Shown here: one piece after another, positions 60,931 through 64,000 of the stretch
Position numbering within the stretch: position 1 is the first letter of the stretch
Layout of the letters: the number at the start of each line of letters is the position of its first letter
NCBI GenBank assembly: GCA_037133475.1
Contig: JBAXOB010000004.1
Coordinates: 1 to 64,000 of the forward strand
DNA length: 64,000 nt
From: CAIVAT01 sp037133475
Lineage (GTDB): Bacteria; Bacteroidota; Bacteroidia; Bacteroidales; FEN-979
Direction of reading: 5' to 3'
Translations under genes and position numbers: made by a program
Notes under the pieces: generated by a model
Seen by the model: the letters and a program-made list of their open reading frames with translations, nothing else
Database searches by the model: none
What the model was told of the DNA's origin: nothing

Positions 60931-61380
60931 ATGACCCTCCCGGAACAGCGCATCACAGATTTTATCGGCGAACATCATATTCTCACCCTGGCCAACTCCA
61001 GCAACCACCTTCCCTGGTGTGCCACCTGTTATTACGCCTACCTGAAAGAGCTGAACCATTTTATCATCACCTCCGACCACAATACCCGTCATATCAGGGA
61101 AGTTGTTGAAAGCAACAATTACCGGGTTGCGGGAGCCATCGCCCTTGAAACCAGGCTTGTGGGAAAGATAAGGGGTATCCAGTTTTCAGGAGTGTTAATG
61201 CCCCTTGAGGGAGACGATCGGAAAAAGGCAAAATCGGCCTACCTGAAACGCTTCCCCATTGCCCGCCTCATGCCTGATCTTCACCTTTGGGCCATCAGCC
61301 CCGACTATATAAAAATGACGGATAACCGCCTCGGTTTCGGGAAAAAGCTGGTCTGGACTCCGGAAGATTCTTCAAAATGA
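60931..61380 (+). CDS. Pyridoxamine 5'-phosphate oxidase-like (YhbP-type) protein
   Basis: A 149-residue split-barrel protein: HHILTLANSSNHLPWCATCYYAYLKELNHFIITSDHNTRHIREVVESN, then GVLMPLEGDDRKKAKSAYLKRFP. The pattern matches the YhbP/UPF0306 branch of the PNPOx-like flavin proteins. No FMN-specific residues can be assigned by eye. It starts two bases after the 1121-residue gene ends, so the two are cotranscribed; a functional link is unknown. Confidence 0.75.
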   Translation: MTLPEQRITDFIGEHHILTLANSSNHLPWCATCYYAYLKELNHFIITSDHNTRHIREVVESNNYRVAGAIALETRLVGKIRGIQFSGVLMPLEGDDRKKAKSAYLKRFPIARLMPDLHLWAISPDYIKMTDNRLGFGKKLVWTPEDSSK

Positions 61381-61596
61381 CGGCCAGGGAAGCATCTGTC
61401 AAATTATCAAAGTCTATGTTTTTTTAAGTCAGGTATTTACCTGTTTTACACACAGGTGGTGTTAATAACTAAATTAATGGAACCCGCCACTTCGTTGTAT
61501 ATTGCCTCCTCAAATTATCTCCCGAAAATTTATTGAAACGTTCGCAAGAACAGTTAGTTAACAAAACTAATACATAACAGATAATCCTGTTCATGC

Positions 61597-64000
61597 ATGG
61601 AAAACAAGATAGTGGTAAATACGGAAAAGGATCATAAATCAGACTATTACAATGAAGTGCTGGCAAAAAGGATCCGTCCGAAAATTACGATTGAAGAAGT
61701 GAAAATAAGTGAAAAAAAACCAGAAGTGACTGCACCTAAAATTTATTCCTTTGCCGAGGTTATTGAAAAATCAACCGAGTATTTTAAGGGGGACAGCCTT
61801 GCTGCCAATGTATGGGCCAACAAGTATGCCCTGAAAAATTCAGAAGGGCATTTATTCGAATTGACCCCGGATGACATGCATCACCGCATCGCCAGGGAAA
61901 TTGCCCGCGTCGAGAAGAAATACCCCAACCCGATGAGTGAGGAGGAGTTGTTTGAACTCATGCGGAATTTCAAATACATTGTCCCCCAGGGAAGCCCCAT
62001 GGCCGGTATCGGCAATGACTACCAGATCGGCTCTCTCTCCAACTGTTTCGTGATCGGTAACGATGGTGCTTCAGATTCCTATGGCGCCATTATGAAGACC
62101 GACGAGGAGCAGGTTCAGCTGATGAAGCGCAGGGGCGGCGTGGGTCACGACCTCTCGCACATCAGGCCAAAGGACAGCAAGGTCAAGAACAGCGCCCTTA
62201 CCTCAACCGGGATTGTTCCTTTCATGGAACGTTACTCGAATTCGACACGCGAAGTTGCCCAGGAGGGCCGGCGTGGCGCCCTGATGCTGAGCATCTCGGT
62301 GGTACATCCCGATTCCGGGAATTTTATCGATGCAAAACTCGAGGCCGACAAGGTCACCGGGGCCAATATTTCGGTGAAACTGACCGACGAATTCATGCAG
62401 GCGGTGGTGAATGATTCCGATTTTGTTCAGAAATTCCCCGTCGACTCCGAAAATCCGATGTTTACCAAAACCATCAAGGCCCGCGACCTGTGGGGCAAGA
62501 TTGTACACAATGCATGGAAATCGGCCGAGCCCGGCATCCTTTTCTGGGATACCATCATCCGGGAGTCGATTCCCGATTGTTACGCGGATATGGGATTCCG
62601 CACCGTTTCAACCAACCCCTGCGGTGAGATCCCCCTGTGCACCTACGACAGTTGCAGGCTGCTGGCCATCAACCTCTATCATTATGTGGATAACCCCTTT
62701 ACTCCCGAAGCCAGTTTCGATTCGGAGCTGTTTATCTCGCATGTGCATAAGGCCCAGCGCATCATGGACGATATCATCGACCTTGAACTGGAAAAGATCG
62801 ACCGCATCCTTGCCAAGATAGACCAGGATCCGGAAGGCGAAGAGATCAAAGCCCGTGAACGCAACATGTGGCTGAACATCCGTAAGAAGGCAATTCAGGG
62901 ACGCAGGACTGGCTTTGGCATCACGGCCGAAGGCGATATGCTGGCGGCGCTCGGAACCCGCTACGGTTCCGACGATGCAACCGATTTCTCGGTAGAAGTG
63001 CATAAGATCCTGACCATCGAAGCCTACCGTTCATCCGTCACCATGGCCCGCGAACGCGGACCCTTCCCGATTTACGACACCGAACGCGAAGCCCGTAACC
63101 CGTTTATCCAGCGTCTGAAAGATGCCGCTCCCGATGTATATGAGGATATGGCCCGGTATGGCCGCCGCAACATCGCCATGCTTACCATCGCCCCCACCGG
63201 TTCGGTGAGTATTCTCACCCAGACCACTTCAGGCCTAGAGCCTGTATTTGCTGTTTCGTACAAGCGCAGGCGTAAGGTCAATCCAAATGATAAAAACGCC
63301 ACCATCACCTTTACCGACAAGGTTGGCGATACATGGGAGGAGTATTATGTATTCCACCATAATTTCGTAACATGGCTTACCGTGAACGGATACAACGTTG
63401 ACGAGGTCTCCCTGATGGATGAGAAGGAGTTGAAAAATGTCATCAAGAAATCTCCCTATTTCAAGGCAACCGCCAACGATGTCGACTGGGTCGCCAAAGT
63501 GACCATGCAGGGCGCCGTGCAGAAATGGGTCGACCACTCCATCAGCGTCACGGTGAACGTACCGAACGACACGCAGGAGGAGATGATCAGTTCGATCTAC
63601 GAAACCGCCTGGAAGGCTGGTTGCAAGGGAATGACGGTCTACCGCGACGGTTCACGCGACGGTGTCCTGGTCAACAATAACCAGAATGACAAGAAGGAGA
63701 CGACCGAAGGAGATGAATTTGTTGAAACCAAGGCGCCACACCGGCCCGACCGGCTCGAAGCCGATATCATCCGTTTTCAGAATGATCACGAAAAATGGGT
63801 GGCCGTGGTGGGCATCCTCAATGGCAGGCCCTACGAGATATTTACCGGGGTTGCCGAGGACTTCTGGGTTCCTACCTGGGTGCAGAAGGGGTGGATTATC
63901 AAGACCCGCCCCGACAATGTCGGTTCACGCTATGACTTCCAGTTTGAAGACCGGCAGGGATACAAAATCACCATCGAAGCGCTGTCACGGTCGTTCAACA
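61597..64000 (+). CDS. nrdJ: Adenosylcobalamin-dependent (class II) ribonucleotide reductase, 5' part
   Basis: The frame is open from the ATG at 61597 to the right edge (801 codons), so the C-terminus is missing. The N-terminal part aligns with class II reductases: GSLSNCFVIG (Cys150), the radical-site STNPCGEIPL (Cys342, Glu344) and TIAPTGSVS. These reduce ribonucleotides to deoxyribonucleotides using adenosylcobalamin and do not need oxygen. It implies cobamide uptake or synthesis, which also serves HgcA. An ATG at 61593 is out of frame; the start at 61597 is preferred. About 215 bases upstream hold no clear promoter. Confidence 0.95.
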   Translation, partial: MENKIVVNTEKDHKSDYYNEVLAKRIRPKITIEEVKISEKKPEVTAPKIYSFAEVIEKSTEYFKGDSLAANVWANKYALKNSEGHLFELTPDDMHHRIAREIARVEKKYPNPMSEEELFELMRNFKYIVPQGSPMAGIGNDYQIGSLSNCFVIGNDGASDSYGAIMKTDEEQVQLMKRRGGVGHDLSHIRPKDSKVKNSALTSTGIVPFMERYSNSTREVAQEGRRGALMLSISVVHPDSGNFIDAKLEADKVTGANISVKLTDEFMQAVVNDSDFVQKFPVDSENPMFTKTIKARDLWGKIVHNAWKSAEPGILFWDTIIRESIPDCYADMGFRTVSTNPCGEIPLCTYDSCRLLAINLYHYVDNPFTPEASFDSELFISHVHKAQRIMDDIIDLELEKIDRILAKIDQDPEGEEIKARERNMWLNIRKKAIQGRRTGFGITAEGDMLAALGTRYGSDDATDFSVEVHKILTIEAYRSSVTMARERGPFPIYDTEREARNPFIQRLKDAAPDVYEDMARYGRRNIAMLTIAPTGSVSILTQTTSGLEPVFAVSYKRRRKVNPNDKNATITFTDKVGDTWEEYYVFHHNFVTWLTVNGYNVDEVSLMDEKELKNVIKKSPYFKATANDVDWVAKVTMQGAVQKWVDHSISVTVNVPNDTQEEMISSIYETAWKAGCKGMTVYRDGSRDGVLVNNNQNDKKETTEGDEFVETKAPHRPDRLEADIIRFQNDHEKWVAVVGILNGRPYEIFTGVAEDFWVPTWVQKGWIIKTRPDNVGSRYDFQFEDRQGYKITIEALSRSFN

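Overview
The window looks like the chromosome of an anaerobic member of the Bacteroidota, probably Bacteroidales-related. Visible reasons are repeated promoters with the Bacteroidota -7 box TAnnTTTG (for example at 9005, 26248, 33756, 36004 and 48815), three cargo proteins with C-terminal type IX secretion (T9SS) sorting domains, and an acpP-fabF-rnc-IPExxxVDY gene row. A type I asparaginase, a two-gene system resembling RprX/RprY and a cobalamin-dependent (class II) ribonucleotide reductase point the same way. Most of the window is moderately GC-rich. The first ~4.2 kb is clearly more AT-rich and looks acquired.

Layout. 1-4.5 kb: AT-rich block of secreted or outer-membrane proteins, one frameshifted, ending at a truncated surface-protein gene. 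4.9-8.8 kb: sugar operon on the minus strand (mannose-6-phosphate isomerase with an extra N-terminal domain, ROK kinase, MFS sugar transporter). 8.97-14.1 kb, plus strand: a metal and metalloid operon with an ArsR repressor, an ArsC-ArsM fusion, a cysteine-rich one-pass membrane protein, an ArsG/CcdA-like permease, HgcA, HgcB and the ACR3 arsenite pump. HgcA and HgcB are the corrinoid protein and ferredoxin pair needed for mercury methylation. This operon is the most notable content of the window: mercury-methylation genes lie inside an arsenic detoxification transcription unit with one visible promoter and an apparent ArsR operator.

14-24.7 kb holds envelope genes (glycosyltransferase-51 protein, Omp85-like barrel, CPBP protease, AsmA-like protein, aquaporin) and dusB. 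24.9-26.9 kb has thymidine kinase and an S23-type four-helix-bundle gene lying between long, mutually inverted repeat arrays. 26.3-41.3 kb is mainly housekeeping: two peptidyl-prolyl isomerases around pheS, a UbiB-like kinase, rnc, fabF, acpP, purN, pgi with a structured terminated RNA upstream, a two-component system, rsmI, acylphosphatase, an SRAP protein and a SMUG2-like glycosylase.

41.3-53.4 kb has two ArsF-like thioredoxin-fold proteins, two tandem CxxCH-containing T9SS proteins sharing an 88-bp regulatory region, OsmC, two sensor-kinase modules (V4R with a kinase, FIST with a hybrid kinase) and a fatty-acid desaturase. 53.7-64 kb has tRNA-Ser(GGA), ansA, a TatD-family nuclease, a GT9 glycosyltransferase, a metallo-beta-lactamase-fold hydrolase, a giant propeller/barrel protein, a flavin-type protein, and the start of nrdJ, which runs off the right edge. 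No rRNA, CRISPR array, transposase or phage gene was recognised.
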